From Bimastos eiseni (taxonomy: Eukaryota > Annelida > Clitellata > Crassiclitellata > Lumbricidae): 64,000 nucleotides of DNA. Position numbers and translations under genes: made by a program. Below the pieces are notes generated by a model that was not told the DNA's origin, made no database searches, and saw only the letters and a list, made by a program, of their open reading frames with translations. This document shows positions 1-15,500 of the stretch, piece by piece. Position 1 is the stretch's first letter. Each line of letters begins with the position of its first letter. Where the stretch lies: the NCBI GenBank assembly GCA_959347315.1, contig OY365817.1, forward strand, positions 2,328,295-2,392,294, read 5' to 3'.

Positions 1-374
1 TTATCATTCTAATCATCATCATCATTATTATTGTGTTATTGCTCTCTGTCTGTATCACTTAACCACCTGCCTATGGCTCTGAGTCGCCGAGAACAATCCT
101 CCCTATTGTTCTGCATCATAAAAAATTCACAAAATACACTAGCAGTGGTGAACCCACTGGGACGCAGCGCTTGAGGAATCGACACTTGTATCCCCTAAAG
201 TTGACTTTTTTCCTTCTTTCGCCAGGCGGCGGCGTTTGTTAAAAATGGGCGCCCTGCGTGGCGGCCGACGGTTAATTTCGACTCCTGTAATAGCTCGTCA
301 TCATTCGCTAATACTGTACTTGAAATCATACTGCGGTTTGGCAATTGAAATTAAACGAAGATTATTAGTATTAC
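1..374. other. Start of intron 31
   Basis: Intronic sequence beyond the last exon. I see no coding block, RNA gene or clear repeat. Confidence 0.6.
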
Positions 375-523
375 CTTAAAGAAGACGAGGTCCATCTTCG
401 CACCTCTGACCGACTCGTTGTACTGCTGTTGGTGCATCTCCAGGCGATCTGATAACTCCTCGAAGTTGTTGATTGGTTCGTAGATCTTAGGGGCATCCGT
501 ATCAGCGTCATCCCCATCGTCTC
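375..523 (-). CDS. DNAH5/8-like: Dynein heavy chain exon 31 (last in window)
   Basis: An acidic stretch (DDGDDADTD) then [30 protein letters not shown]. Acceptor gtcatag, donor GTAATA. The next family block contains the AAA4 P-loop and must lie left of the window. Confidence 0.96.
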
Positions 524-3500
524 CTATGACCAACACACCCACGATCGCGTAACAGAGACTTACATAGCGCAATTACCATGGGTTTAACAAAGGCCCTTCG
601 TGTTTAACAAATATGCTACAGAGTCATTTAAGGAAGTCTATGAAGAATTGACGAGGGTATGTCTGTGGGTGTAATTTACATGGATTATGTCAAGGCATTT
701 GATAAAGTACCTCATGCAGTGCTGAAAAAAATGTTGCAGACAGGTGAGATTCGAGGTTCATTGAATTAGCAGCACACAAGGCAATTCGAGAACACAAGCA
801 TAAAATTATCTAGGAAGCCAAAAGAAATATAAGGGAGAATTTGTTCATAGTAAAGTTTCTAGACTCGTGGAACTGCATTGATTCGCGTATTCCAGATGCT
901 GTATTCGACATTTTATTTCAATCTCCATTTTCCTAGTCGACGTCGGCGGGCGTGGCAACCGCGAGGCAAATCAAACACACCCATCTCCCCTAGATGTGTA
1001 CATTAACCTTCAGTGCAAGAGTCATAGACCCATCGACCCATGGTTTGGATGATAGTACTGTCTCAGGGACACTATATACACAGCTTCTTGTCATAGAGGA
1101 AGCTAGGGAATTGATTCATTAACATTTCAACGCTGACGCGCAGTAGTTCCACTTCAGACAAAGAACCTATTTTCAGCAATGCCAGAGTTGTTTATAAACA
1201 GTATGATCTGAATTTGGGCTAATATATATACCTTCAAGAAATCCGATTTAAATGTGTCTAAGCGCAGTAAAATATATCATTACTCGTAGTTCATCATGTC
1301 TGATAAATTAAACTCTAGCAGGATTGAGGCAAAGGGGGCCAGAGGTCATCAATCTTGAGATTTGGTTGACGGCATAAAGTGAGTTAGTGACTGATGAGAA
1401 AATCGATCCAGGAAAGATGGATGTTTTGGATTTGTCTTGGGATATTGCCAGGTCCGTTGACGTTGACTCTGGTTCGAGGCTTACCAAATGGAGATTTGAA
1501 ATAGAATGACAAATGCAGCATCTAGAAGAAGTTCATGCATAGCACCCTCAATGGAAGAATATTCTGCTCATAGCGACATCTTTTGTATGGAATACCTCCG
1601 ATGTCAGTCTATACTTTCGAATTTATATAGAGCATATTTTTTTCTTCACCACACAAGCATGGATCCGGAAGTTTAACGACCGATTTTGACAAGAGAGGCC
1701 GTTGCAGTCGACAGAAATGTGCTTGACATATTACAGCAATTACAGCTCCAGTAACATACCAGCGATTGAATGAAAAGAAGTTATAGGGTCATAAAGTTCC
1801 GTTATAAGGGTGTCGAAGCACATAGAGAAATTTAGCATCTTTGATGTTTATCAACATCTTGCGGCGTCAGAATCGATAACCTATACCTAATTACTGATAA
1901 CCGTAGCTGTGGGGTTATAGCGCTCGGTTTGAAACGAACAGAGTAGGTTTAGAGACTTTCCTTAGAATGGTCACAGCTCAGGTTGTTAAGCTAAACAAGT
2001 GCAGAAGTAACAATTTTTGAATTACTTTCTACTTAAGCCCCTCGATCAGAGATGGTCAATTAGATAAGATTCGGTGCCAACGATTTCAATTGAAACAGAT
2101 AATTTTATAACTTAATTTTAACGCAGACACAAATCGATAATTCAAGAAGTTGTCAGAGACTCGTATAGTTATCGAGCAGTTGACAATAGTTCAGGAGGCA
2201 CATGAACACTTTAAAGTTAGCAGAATTTTTCAAAACTAACAAAGGAAATGTTTCATAGCACCCAAACTATGGCTACAATGCTGAAAAACATTAATGTAGC
2301 TTCGTTATAGGATGGCTTCATCGCAATACATTACATTACGACCGATTGGTCAAAGTCTTAACATGATACGTGTAACTGAACTGGTTAAGACTAGAAACAA
2401 TCTGTGGCTGAGGTAGGTCTACATCAACTGCCCTGGATGCCACATTCAAGATGTCAATAAACATTAGAAACTATACGGCTTATTAGTCAGAGCGATCGCC
2501 TTAATTGTTACAATTAAGGCGGAGAGTACGGGTTCCTCAGCCTAGGCATTGCACAAGCTTTTGCAATACCCTATCAACAATGTCCTAAATTCGAGGACTC
2601 AAGACAAGAAGTTAGCAAATCACTGTTTACTCTGAAATATCACATAATTGAATCACGGGTTCTCTAATTAAGAGAGCACAAGAAAATTCAGTCAAGCAAA
2701 ACGTCAAACAGGTGTAACAAAGAAGCCACACAGGCATTGGATATAATTATATCTATAAGAAGGTTTTTTTAAATAACCCGAATTGGAAGTAATTGAAAAT
2801 ATCCAAAGAACTAAGTCAAAATTAGTTGCCACAAGTTTCGATAGGAGACATAGTTTCATTGGGTCGATAGGCCTAGGCTTAAACTTGTTTAGCGTAATCT
2901 GGAAATTGAGATAATTGAGAAAGTATAGTTTTACATAATTGTTGAGGTTAAATAAAGAATGTGAGTCCTAATTGCATAGTCCAAACAGTGGCGTAGCGAG
3001 GCAAAGCGCCGCCTGGGGCGAAGGTACAAAATGCCGCCCCTGCCTATTTTTCCATCACTTCGTTCTTGCATATATAGGCCTATATGCACAAGGAGATAGG
3101 CTTGTTTTGAGTGCTTTCATTAAGCTCTCATATACATAATGATTATTCTATTCAGTATTCAAATAATTGTAGGGCCTACAGTTAGTAACAGCATCAGCAT
3201 GCTCTGTCGACATTAAAGCTGTATGTCCTTTGACTAATTAAAGTGCATTATCATTAGATATAAAGATATGAAAATAGAATAAGATTGTATTAATTAAGAA
3301 CGTAACCAGTTATAAAACAAACAAATAAAGAAAGTCTCACAATAAAGTTACTAAACGTCTTGCAGGCTAGACCGAAAATTATAAAAAGTCCCCATAAAAT
3401 TAAAATAAAACAACACAAATCATAGGGCCTATTCTTTCTCTATACGTATTGAAAAGAAAGCCCTAGGCCTAAACAATAATTTAATCATAGTGAGACCATA

Positions 3501-6500
3501 GTAAGTATGGTACTTAGAATGGAGTAGTAAATGATAACTTTGACTAATTTTAGCGCTCATGAGTAGTAACCTTCAAGGGGCGCTATATAAATTTTCACAA
3601 TGAATGAATGAATGAACTTATCATACGGATACGATACGGTCTCATACTTTCATTATACCTGTCAACTGTTACAATTTAAAAATTTACTTTTCTTGCTTTC
3701 CCTGCAGCAAAATTACTAATTACCTTGTCAAAGTTAATTTTGCTTGTCAAAGAGCGTTCAATTGAAAGAATTGCTAAATTGGAATGTAGTGATTCTCTAA
3801 TTGTGGGTCTTAAGTAGGTTTAAATTAGGTTATTATAATTAGTTTTAGTTTTGAAAATCCAAATTCTGTTTAGGGAATAACTCTTTCATCAAACAGATTC
3901 TAATTAAGAAAGATTTTTTGATAAATCCAACTTCTATTTAAGTTAGATTTCGATTGTGAATCCAACTTTCCATTAATTTTTTCATCACTCAATGTAGGCA
4001 AAAACGTCTTTCATTACCCAAATTTCTGTTTCAAAAAACTTTATTTGCATCAATACATGATGCATTATGCAAGTTTTTTCATAAATAACATTTATATTTA
4101 AGCAGAGATTGTCCCTAATTAATTCAACATTTTACTTAGGAAAGAATAATTTTTCATCAATCTAAGAATTTGCGCATTATTATAATTGGAAAATTTATTT
4201 CATTTTATAGGTTCGAAAGTCATGGCAAGAGAGACAGAGGCGGCATTGCCATTTTGCTGCGTATCTATTAACACTAGGTGTCATTCGGTGGTCCTTCTGT
4301 ATATTGTATATGTTAGTTTTAATTCGAGAGGAAGCAAGAAAGCATATGGTGCCTGGTTTAGACAAGAGCAGCAAGAATCTTGAAGAGTGCAAGTTATAAA
4401 CAAATTATTTATTTATTTATTTTTTCCCGAAAATGCCGCCCCTAGGACAAGTGCCGCCTGGGGCGGTTCGACCCCCCTCGCTACGCCACTGAGTTCAAAA
4501 ATGTCTGGAAGAATGAAATGAAGAAAAATGAGATGCATAAATTTCGCAAAGGAAAAATCTGATAAAACGATAGAATGGATAAAGTCCGCATTCACTTTTT
4601 ATGAAACTCCAAGCCATATTTGGATTAACAAAAGTAAGGATAATCTGTGCCCAGAGCCAAGATAATCGTCGGATACTGAAATGCCTTTTGCGAAATTTAT
4701 TAGCATAGGACACTGGTGAGATAGAACTTAGAAGTTTCATGCATCCATCTTAACACAATGTAGGCCTACTTGTAGGTTTCTTGACTCTTGCACAGCAACG
4801 CATCGGAATGATTTTATTTTTAATCTTTAAAGTATTCAGCAATCCAGCCCAGGTCGCTGCTCAACCGTGTCACTAAAGTTCAAAAGCTGTAGGTACTAGT
4901 ACACACGGTGTCGTCGCTGAGTTAAGCATGAAAAGTTTCGCACACAACTCCACACAATTGTCTGTTCAAGTCTTACCCGATTTTCTCTGCATGCCTGTCA
5001 AAAAGGACGATAAAATGAAAGTTTGGACAGCGAAGAGTCATCGCACTTTAGTTGATTCAATTGCATGAAATGTCACATGTTATAGTAATCATAGCCTACA
5101 TGTTGGAATCTGTCACAAGAACAATAAAAATCCAAGAAGGAAGAGAGAAATCATGACCAATGTTTCAGTAGCACCAACATCATCTAACGAGCTCATACAG
5201 CTAAAAAATTACTAAATCACCTAATCATTTCGATTGGAAGACTAGGTGGAGACAGAGGAGAGACAGGCCAAAACTTTGCTGTAATGGCATTTCAAGGCTT
5301 CATGTAAAAATTTGCTAACTCGACAAGGTCTCAAAAGTTTGTACCAATCAGAAGCAATGAAAGCTGTTGGATAGCTATATCTGACTACCAAAGAACACAT
5401 TCGACAAAAGCTGTGAAATTTGCAATATCGACAAAGCGGTGACGAAAAAGTGACTTAAGGAACAATTAAAACTATTTGCTCAAACAATATGAAGTTCTTA
5501 AAAGGCGGACGATGTCAGATGCGTACAACAGCGAATAGTGTAGTCTAGCCACAAACATCTTAGAGTACTCTGTGCCAAATTCAACCCAGTGAAGTGGCCG
5601 TCGCTTCATTCAACCGCATGTGGAGATCTGCTGGTCCCTCGCTGCCATAGCAGCCATACGTCAGCACGAGTGCACATGCACTCTCATACGTTGGTCCATC
5701 ACTTTTAAACAATCCTTCAGCGGACATTCGAGCTCCCCTTTAAACTCTGTTCAAGTTACTGTTTCTAGTCATGCTGATCCCCATACAACCACGTTCTTGG
5801 CGCTTTTGAGGGGCAAAAACAATGCACCACTGCTCATCCACTTCTCCCAAATTCAGTCCATACCAAACAGCTCTGGTCAAAAAATTCTTACTAAAACTGC
5901 TCTCGTATTCTCGGGTGGTGCCAGCCCCAACCCTGGCCAAAGAAGGAGGGCGACACTAATCACCTTGTTATACGACAGACGGAAATAAAATATATAATAA
6001 AATATGGGCACAGAGGACACATTATTCAGTATACTCTAAGATCTTTGTTAGTTAAGACGATTGTCGAGGAAGCGAAATAAACCAATGGTGATGTAAAATA
6101 CGTCTCTTTACATCACTGTATGTACAGTTTGTACACAGATGGTCGGACGTATTGATGTGGCCTTCTCTAAAGCATGTAGCCTGGCAACGGAAAGACTATA
6201 GAGTGATACTATGAGAGCGTTTAGACCAGAGGTTCCCAATTCCTTCCATGCCACGCACCCCTGCGAAATGCATCATCAATGATCGCAGTAGATTATCGCA
6301 CCCCCCTACACAATTATTACCACAGTTGAAGTCGCATTCATGAAATTGTTACTCTTGAAACTACAACTGAACCTTGTGTGCTTACAACGCCTTAGGCTTA
6401 CAGATTAAGAATGGTACATGGAAATTAACTGTTATTCTTACGGTCTTAACCATTACTGTTTAATGACGGTTCAACAATTTACCAAATATTTATCAATGCA

Positions 6501-9500
6501 TCCTTATAATTCAAACTTTGTATCTTTTTCACACACTCTGAAATGACATGTGGCCACCTTGGGTGCGTGCACTCAAGTTTGAGAACCTCCGGCTAAAACA
6601 AATAACCTCTTACCGATCATCTCAGCCACTAAGAACATACAAGGCGCAAGTTATAAGGTAAAGCAATCAAACACAGCTTATATAGCGCCTGTTCACAGAC
6701 AGCTCCCAGACCCGGAAAATCGCATTTGCCATACACATTTCATTGGGTGGATGGGTCGTAGGCAGACATGCAGGAGAGGAAAACACACACAGACAACATA
6801 GAAACGACGATCTCTTCACACACAGGACATTTATGAAATCGAAAAACAATTATAAAGATCACGGCAACGTCACACCACTGCAATGCAACACGTATCGGCA
6901 CTTACTTGCTAGAAAAGTTACTAAGAAAACAAGAAATTTGTGTCAGTACAATTATGCACTATTCATTACTATGAAGTAATAGTTAAGTAATACCAAGTAG
7001 GTCTACTATTAAGTACTACAGAGTATCATTAAGTACTACAAGGTACTATCATGCACTATCAAACACTAAAAGTACTATTAGGTGCTACAATGAACTATTA
7101 GGCACTACAAAGTACTGTCAAGTACTAAAAAGCGCAATGATCCAATAGTTCAGTACCATGAAACCGTAGTTTCCCTCTGTGAAGCAGTCACAGTAGTAAC
7201 AGGATCAATGAGAACTTGCTCATTTAGACAATTGATGCAAAAATGTAAAGTCCAGAAAACCAACGATAGTTTAGTCATTAAACTCTGTCAGAAAATAAAG
7301 GGATAATCAAGAACAGAAACAGAAAACCAGAATAAAGAGTGAATAAAGTGAAGATGTAATGGAATGGAATGAACATAAGAAAAGAGGAACTTAGCCAGAT
7401 GAGGAACATATGTTCAGCAATTGCTATGAAATTTGAAGCACAATCGTAAAATATCAACTTAATCTGATAAGAGGTAGCCATAGATTCACTTTCGTTTAAA
7501 GACACTGAAGAACAATGGGCTGTGTGGTTGAATAGAGAAAACGTGGTAGAAGGACCTAGGCAGTATGCGATTAGATAAGATAGTATAGGCAGAACTTTAG
7601 ACTAGAGAACAGAAAGAGAGAGAGACAACACAGTGATTAACATCAAAATAAACCCACTTCATCCATATAAACTGTTAGATCAGATTGGATCATATTAGCA
7701 GGCCCGCTGAAAGAAATTCCGGACCTTTAGACAGGACAGTCATGGGCCTCTAAAAGAAAATCGACTGCGGGCCCGGTCGGGGCCCCATACAAAATTGACG
7801 GCCCCTGGAATCTACCCCTTCCTCTTGGTGGGCTGTATATTGGAAGGAGAGATTTTGGGTCAGATGAGATAATGATACAAGATTAAGTAAGATTATGTTA
7901 GACTGGGCTGATCAAGTAAAATACACGTCTATTATATATCTCAAAGGCCCAGAAACGGTATACCTCTATCGCGTGAGCTCGTCTAAATAATATGAAGCAG
8001 ACCTGTAACTTCCGGTGCATCTCGTAAGAAGTCGACGAAGTAGGGTTCGGAATCTAATTCATCCGGAGACGAAATTATCTGTTCCTCTTCAGCCACCTGG
8101 AAAACCAATACAGAAATAACGTTAAGGAGACCATGACTAGGTTTTCTGCTGGGGTATGCGTCTAATAAAATCCAATTGTTTCTCGTTTGATGTGTTCAAA
8201 TCTTATGTAATGACTTCCATAACCAATCACATCTTTCGTTGACCTCTTCGAGTGCATTCACATACATACTTATGCACATCGATCGATGATCTCATTAAGT
8301 AAAATCGCAATCAAAGACCATAATCAACTGGAGAGGACATGTTGCCATCAGACGATAGATTAGGGATGAAATCATTAACTAGTGCGGTCGATTCATATTT
8401 GAATTTCTTGCTAAATAGTATGAAAAAGGAGTCCTGCACTCGATCGGTAATAAGCACCCAAATAAGTAACTGGTTTCAAAGATACAGTTGCTATGGAACT
8501 TATTGTAATATGAACCAGTCACCAAATCAGTAATTTTTTTAGTTTTATTCCACCCAAGAATAATGGTTTAATAGTTTATTCGACAACAATTGGAGAAATA
8601 ATCGTCATGGTCTAATTGGCAATTGCCATTAACTAATCCTTTGGTTTTTTTGTGAAGCGAGAGCCATGACCAACCGTTTTGATGATTTTCTCAAACCAAT
8701 CCTTGTCTTCTTGAGCGGTGAATCGGTCGGCTATGACGCGACAGCACTCGTGTTTCCATAGCAGCAATAGCTTAGGAACGCTGTTGATGACTTCCGGCGA
8801 CGCGTTCAGCATTCCCTGGACAATTATGTAGCGCCATTTGCCCAGGATGAATGATAAGTGAAATGTTGAAAGTTGGGCCAAATGGTTCCATGAAACGGTG
8901 AGCAAGATAGCATCTTAAGCAATTTCTCAGCACCCACCTAAATACCAGGAATGGCTTGCAGAGGCCAATAATGACAAGTTCTGTATATTTAGAAGTTAGC
9001 TGATGCAAGGTACGATCACACGGTAAAGCGTGACAGGGAAGGCAAATAAACCAAGATAGGCGAAGTAGGTAAACATAAGATAACGTAAGTAAGATAACCT
9101 AAGGTATAGTTGCTACGTTGTCGAAGGCAATGGATGACATAGTACATGGGACGGTCAACACCAGCATCATTTTGATGCCATCACCACCACCACCACTACA
9201 ACTCCCCGGCATCTTCCACCACCGCTAAAACCTCCTGAGATACTACCACAACATCGATCACCACAACCAACACCACTACCGCCACCACTCCCACCTACAC
9301 CACCTGCACTGACCACCATTGCCATTCCCTGATGATCGCCATTCACCTGCCAGATTCTGCTGAGATCTCGTAGGTTGAAGACGTAGTGGAACTTTGCTGG
9401 AGTGGGGAGCATCTTTACCTTCGTTTTCTGCCAGAGTTTACGAGTCGATGAAATCAACCGATCAACGATCTTCTTCAACGCCTTCGGAAACCCCCTCTCC

Positions 9501-12500
9501 TGTCATCAATGTCATCATCATCGTCATCACCATCTTCACTTTCTTATTTACCTGCTTTATGATAATCTGTTGGCAATGGATGCTAACAGTTTCTCCAGTA
9601 TGAAGCTCCATGCTTTCGTCAGCACCATATTCACCTCATACCATTCTCAATCCATTACTAACTTCACACACCTAAGCTTTGTGCTTTGGTGTTTTGGCAC
9701 TTGGTCTTGGCACATTTAAATTTACCGTATGCCATGTAAATTATCAATGCAGTATAATGGGCCTATAATTAAGTACAGAAAGAACACGTGTCATCAATCT
9801 TCGTCTAAGTAAAAGGCTCAAATTATGCTTTCCGTGTCTGTCTGTCAGAACCGTTTCAAGTGAAGAAACTTCATCGTCTCCAGTACAGAAGTGGTTTAAG
9901 TATCGTTCAAGGTTTTTTAAACTTTACTTTGTGTTTCTATTGTGTTTGGACTTTTGAGCCATTGTTATCTAAACATCAATTATGCTTAACGATAATTGAG
10001 ATGAACGAATAGTTGGGTTCTTGCCCCATTTAATTTTGTTCGTTATGGTTAATATTTTATGCTTTATACTGGCCTTTTAATGTTTGCACATAATATCATA
10101 GGTTATTCATAGTTAATGGGATAAACTGAACTAAAGAACCTTTCGCTGTTAACCATCTAGCAACAGTCAATGTATTATGGGTAGTCATAACCAGCGGGAC
10201 TTTGGTCTCTTCTGGGCTCCCTGTTGTGACCAACTGAGTACTTGTTCTTAGTATGGCAAACTGTCCCTTTGTTTATTTTTTGGACCAATAAATCTATGGT
10301 TATGGTTATTTGCGACGACCGTTTATATAGCTCGATTTGAGACAAAAATAACTCTGGTACCCTGTATGCATGATATTTATTTATATAGCGCCTATTTCAT
10401 ATAAAAATGTCTTACGTGAACAAAGTATCCGCATCCGATGGTTCTGAAAACCTTATCGACGGACATGTTTGAAGGGATGGTGCAGTTGATGATGTTGAAT
10501 TGCCTCTTCAGTCGCTGTGGGATGTCGTTTCTGCCTCCTCCTGGGTGGATCATGGCTCCCATCATCTGGATGTCGACGATCGTAGTGAACTCTCCGGGCT
10601 TCTCCAGGTTGTAGAAACCAGACATCTCCATCAATTGACGAGTTATCTCGTTAGTCACCTTAAATATGTTTGTAAATTCATCATATAAATTTTATGAATT
10701 TTCTAATATCAGTTTCTTTTATTTTGTTACTTTGTGTTTAGTTTCGTCATTAGGCTAGACGTTAGTCATCGCTTGATTTGTCATTGGATTCATTCGAGTG
10801 TTGAAACACTGAAACTGGCAGAGCAATAAATTCCCATATACTAAAAGATGTGCTTAACCTCAAACACTAATAAACGACTAGCTGTACTTAATTCATTAAA
10901 AATCCCAAGTCATCAGCTGTGCATAATTAATAACATGAAGTGGTCAACTGTACTTAATTAATTAGTAGCAAAGTGACCAGCTGTACTTAGTACATTAATT
11001 ATAATAATACTAAGTGTACCTTTTCTATGGTAAGTATCCACTGCCAAGGGTATCTTTAAATCAGCCATACTTCTCCTATTACTTCATTTAAAATACTAAA
11101 GAGAATTAACTGACTACATCATATATAGTTACTATTTAATCACTACAATTATTAATTAACTATGGTAGTAATAGTTACTAATTGAAAATAGCATCTAGTA
11201 ATTACCTATCGAACTCATTAATTGATCATAGCGGTTACTAATTAACCATTATGGGTAATTAGATACGAAAGAAATAGTATTTCAAATTAACCATTGTAGT
11301 TACTAAACAATTATTATTGTCACAAAGTTACTACAGTAGCTACTAATTACCCATAGTACTTTTGCCAATTAACCATTGTATCAACAAATTAACAGCCTTA
11401 TTTACTAAATAAGCCTAAGTATTACTAAACAACCACAGTTGTCACAAATTAACTATAGCTATTATTAATTAACCATATTACTTACTAATCAACTATTGTA
11501 GCCACTAATTAACAATAGTACCTACTAATTACTAATTGCAACCAACAATTGCACATTGTAGCCACTGATTAACCCTGATAATAACCCACCTGATCTCCCC
11601 ATTCATTAACAACCGGCATATTGATGTCGTCCACAAAGATAGTCATTCTTTTTCCAGCTGGTGGTCCATATGTCGTTCCCATTCTCTTGTCCACGTAGCT
11701 TTCCACCGTTCGCTGTATTAAAACAAAATAGTATAAAACAATAGAAACAAACAGAACTTTTCATCAGATCGAGGGGAATGCGTCAGAAGGCAGGTCTCAA
11801 CTCACTAATGAAAAATGAAGTCTACAAGTTAGAATTATTATCTGTCATCGATTCATCGCACTACTCCAGAGCCACTTCAGGACGAAAACAATCACCAAGG
11901 GCAGGGAAGGTAAGAGAGCCTCTCTTGTCTTCCCCTTCACTTGCCCCATAGAGTGGCTACGAATCAAACATAGCAGTTACTAATTAACTTTAGCGCTTCC
12001 GATCAACAATAGCAGGTACTAATTAACCGCAGTACTTACTAATTAACCAAAGTAGTTGCAAATTCAGACAAGAGCAAAAAGGGAAGAGGAAAAGAGTCGA
12101 GGCTTGGCACAAACGTTACATGGGACAAGTCCTTCTCCACTAGACTCTGTCACGAGTGTCTTCATTTTCAATTTTAGAGTCTTCAGGTTTTTTTGTATCA
12201 TACCTTCCAATCTCTTCTTCTCCCGTCTCCGACTGCGTCGTCTGTTGATATATATCTGCTCTTGTAAGTCTTTCAACGCAGCTTTCGTCCTCTCTTCTCA
12301 TCACATGACCGTACCATCATCTCATTCTGACCTCTCGTATTTTTTCCGTAATACAAGTCACTCCCAGCGCCTTTCTGATGTCTTCGAGCTCCTTTTCTTG
12401 TCCCTAAGAATTCTCATCTCCGTTCTCTCCAATAACCCTTCTGTATTCTTCATCAATATCCATGTCTCTGCTCCATAGATCAGCGCCTGTCTTATCATTG

Positions 12501-15500
12501 ATTTGCAAACCTTTGACTTGATTTACCATTACTATGATTATTATAATAATTATCATCACCACTACCACTACCACCAACACTACTTCCAGTACTACCATTA
12601 CTGTGAAATGTTTATAAAAAGAGTGAAGAAGTCTGTAACGTCAAAGTCATTACTATTGATATATTGCAACAGCAACATGACGAATGACTGCCGACCTGGA
12701 ATAGAAGCGGAGTGGAAGCGCTTGAGAAGTTGAAGCACTTGTAGAGGTGGTTGTCTGGATTGTACTTGCTGCAGTATCCTTGTATGATGACCGTCTTCGC
12801 CGATCCCTGTTCTCCAATCAGCAGCACAGCCTTCGACTGTTTGGCGATCGTATGGATGAGGAAGTCAGTGCGAACGTTGTCTACGTTGGGAACGAGGATT
12901 CCGAGATATTCGGGAATCGTGTCCTTCGGGTAGTTATACTCAGGCACCTGAATGAACAGCCACACTACCATTGGTCAGATAATTAGTTCGGTGCAGAGAC
13001 ATGCTGCTGAAGGAATCGGGTCAGTGCAACGACGTACGGCCACAAAACTCAATAATATCATCATCATCATCTGCTGATGCTGCCCTCCGGTTGCGCCTGA
13101 AGACTTACTTTTTCTCTGTTTAGCTTTGTGTTGTGTCGTGAGGGCTTCTGATTCAGGTGGCGCCATATAAGGTCTCAATTACATTACATCATTATTATCA
13201 ACGCTTAATTTATTAGTATGAATTTTCAAGTGGCACTACCTAATGACCAAGGATCGTTTGATGGTTCTATGGTCAAAATAGTTCTTTAAAATAGTTATTA
13301 AGGCGTTTTTGTGCGGCCTTACTTGATGACCGCTACGGCTGTTTTCCAGTGGCATTTGAGGCCCTTTTCGTTAGCCTTTCAGGCTACATCTAGTGGCCAG
13401 AAGGGCTCTTTCTTGGGCATTGTAGGATCTTTTGGGTGGACATTTAAGCCTCTTTTGTGCCAATTAAGGTTCTTTTCTATTATCATTATGTGACTCTTCT
13501 GGAAACAAGAAAAAATCTAAATGAAGGAAAAAACTGCAAGTGTTAGGTTAGTTTCGGTTTAAAAACACTGTATGATAACAAGATCATTAGCGTCACTCTC
13601 CTCCTTTACCCAGGCTTGGGACTGGCACTGTTGGACTGCAAGTGTTCAGCTGAACGGCGCCAGTTGCTGAAAATAACTGAGCAACAAAAAAGCTCTTAAC
13701 CTGAAAGCGCGGTCAATGCCTCTAACGAAATGAGGAATAAAGGCAGTACACGGTCGCCCTCCCGTTGTACAGTCTTGGCACTGGCACAACCGCAGCGGTG
13801 GTTAAAAGGTATATAATGGCATCGCAGCCCTCTGTACCACTTGTATATAGACCCAGTGTTATGAAATTAAACACACACGTCTTAATTCGAGAAGGGAAGA
13901 TATGGAAGAGCAACTAGCGAATCTATGTATCTAAAAACCAAATGATTAAAGACATCTTATAAGTAGCATAGGCTGTTGACGTCTTTAATGTCTTTGACGT
14001 TTTAAATTCAATTTCAATCACGTTTTTCAACAGTTTAATGACATCTTATATACATCTTATCATCATCAACATCGTGTTGACGTCTTCAGAATTTGTTACA
14101 TTTCAGTTCGATTTCGTATATAGTTTCAATCCTTTATCTTTATGCTGTCTTACTTTCTTTTGTCTTTTTGTTTTCTTTCTTTCTTTTGTGTTGTTATTGA
14201 TTCAATTTCTGCAGGACATGTTGATGAGATAGCAATATTCGACATATGGTTGTTGTAGATATTTCATAACATATTTAGGATTACACTTTACGATTAAACT
14301 AAAACTGCAAATAAGCCTTTTAATGCCTTGAAAGAACATGATTTAAAGGTGTTTAGTAGAAGAGCTTGTTGTTTGCTGTTTGGCGACACTCAATTATAAC
14401 ACATTTGCTAAACATCGTCCTCCTCTTTTCTCTCGGCTTGGGACTGGCGCAGTGCAAGCTGTGGATGAGTGGAAGGATCGCGGCTACTTCATAGTCAATT
14501 TTACATGGCGAACTGTCATATAGCGCCCCATAAATAATACTCAGAAGTAAGGCTGTCAACGGGTACCCGGGTACCCGACACGGGTAATGAAAATGGGTTA
14601 TCGGGTAACGACATTCCGTAAAAAAGCCTGATTTTACCCAAACACATGCCAGAAATATTCCGTTGGTCAAATTGACTGACTGTCCGGGCAATGAAATCGA
14701 TTCTCAGGTGCCCAACATTCTGCAAAAATGTGCGATTTCCTATAGTTCCCAACAAAGTATCCGCACGGGTCGACAGATACCCGAGTCGTCATTTCAACAT
14801 TTTTTGACAGCCTTTCTCAGAAGCTCATTGTGGCGGGAACCCTTAGCGACCTGGTTGATTCATGTACCACCGACGAGGAAAGATCTCAACCAGTCATGAA
14901 AGGTTTATGGTAGGCCTACTGATCCAACGTTTTTTGTATGTCATTGTGCCTACCCAGCTTTTCATTGCGTCGTCGTACTGACCCAATTCTCGTAACCCTG
15001 ACCTATTTACGTTTACAGTGTGTCGTTGAACTGACCCTATTATGCCAGTGTTCCCAGTGACCTTTGTCGTCGACAACGTATTCGAAAATTGTGTCTTCAC
15101 CTGTGGCTTCCGGTAGAGGCAGTTGACTGCTGTGGCTCTTCAGAAACTCCTCCAACTGCGACAGATGAACACTTAGTTTACATAGATAAATCCTCATGGA
15201 ATTTATCTGAACGGATGCATACGCAAATTTCAAAGGTAGAACTAGTAAGTAAAGATTCCTTTAGTCTGCCTCCAAGAAATCATATTAAATCACGATTGAA
15301 AGAAAGTTAAAAGTCAAAAATTAGAAGAAGGATCTATTCTATAACTCCCGTATGCGACTTCGAGCGTAGCCCGAGAAATAACGAAATGATAAGATACACA
15401 TCAAGGAAAAATTAAGAGCTATAAGGCTGCCATTTTCTCAAAGCCTCTAGTCTCCAAACAGAGGACAGAGGCTCGCCTCGACCCGGACAGTGGTTTCGTC

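Noticed and set aside
5620..5988. 122-codon plus-strand ORF
   Set aside because: No recognisable domain, lies antisense within a dynein intron and overlaps a dispersed repeat copy at its end.
7700..7820. GGGCCC-rich patch as a transposon terminus
   Set aside because: No matching inverted end or target duplication found, so I did not call an element.
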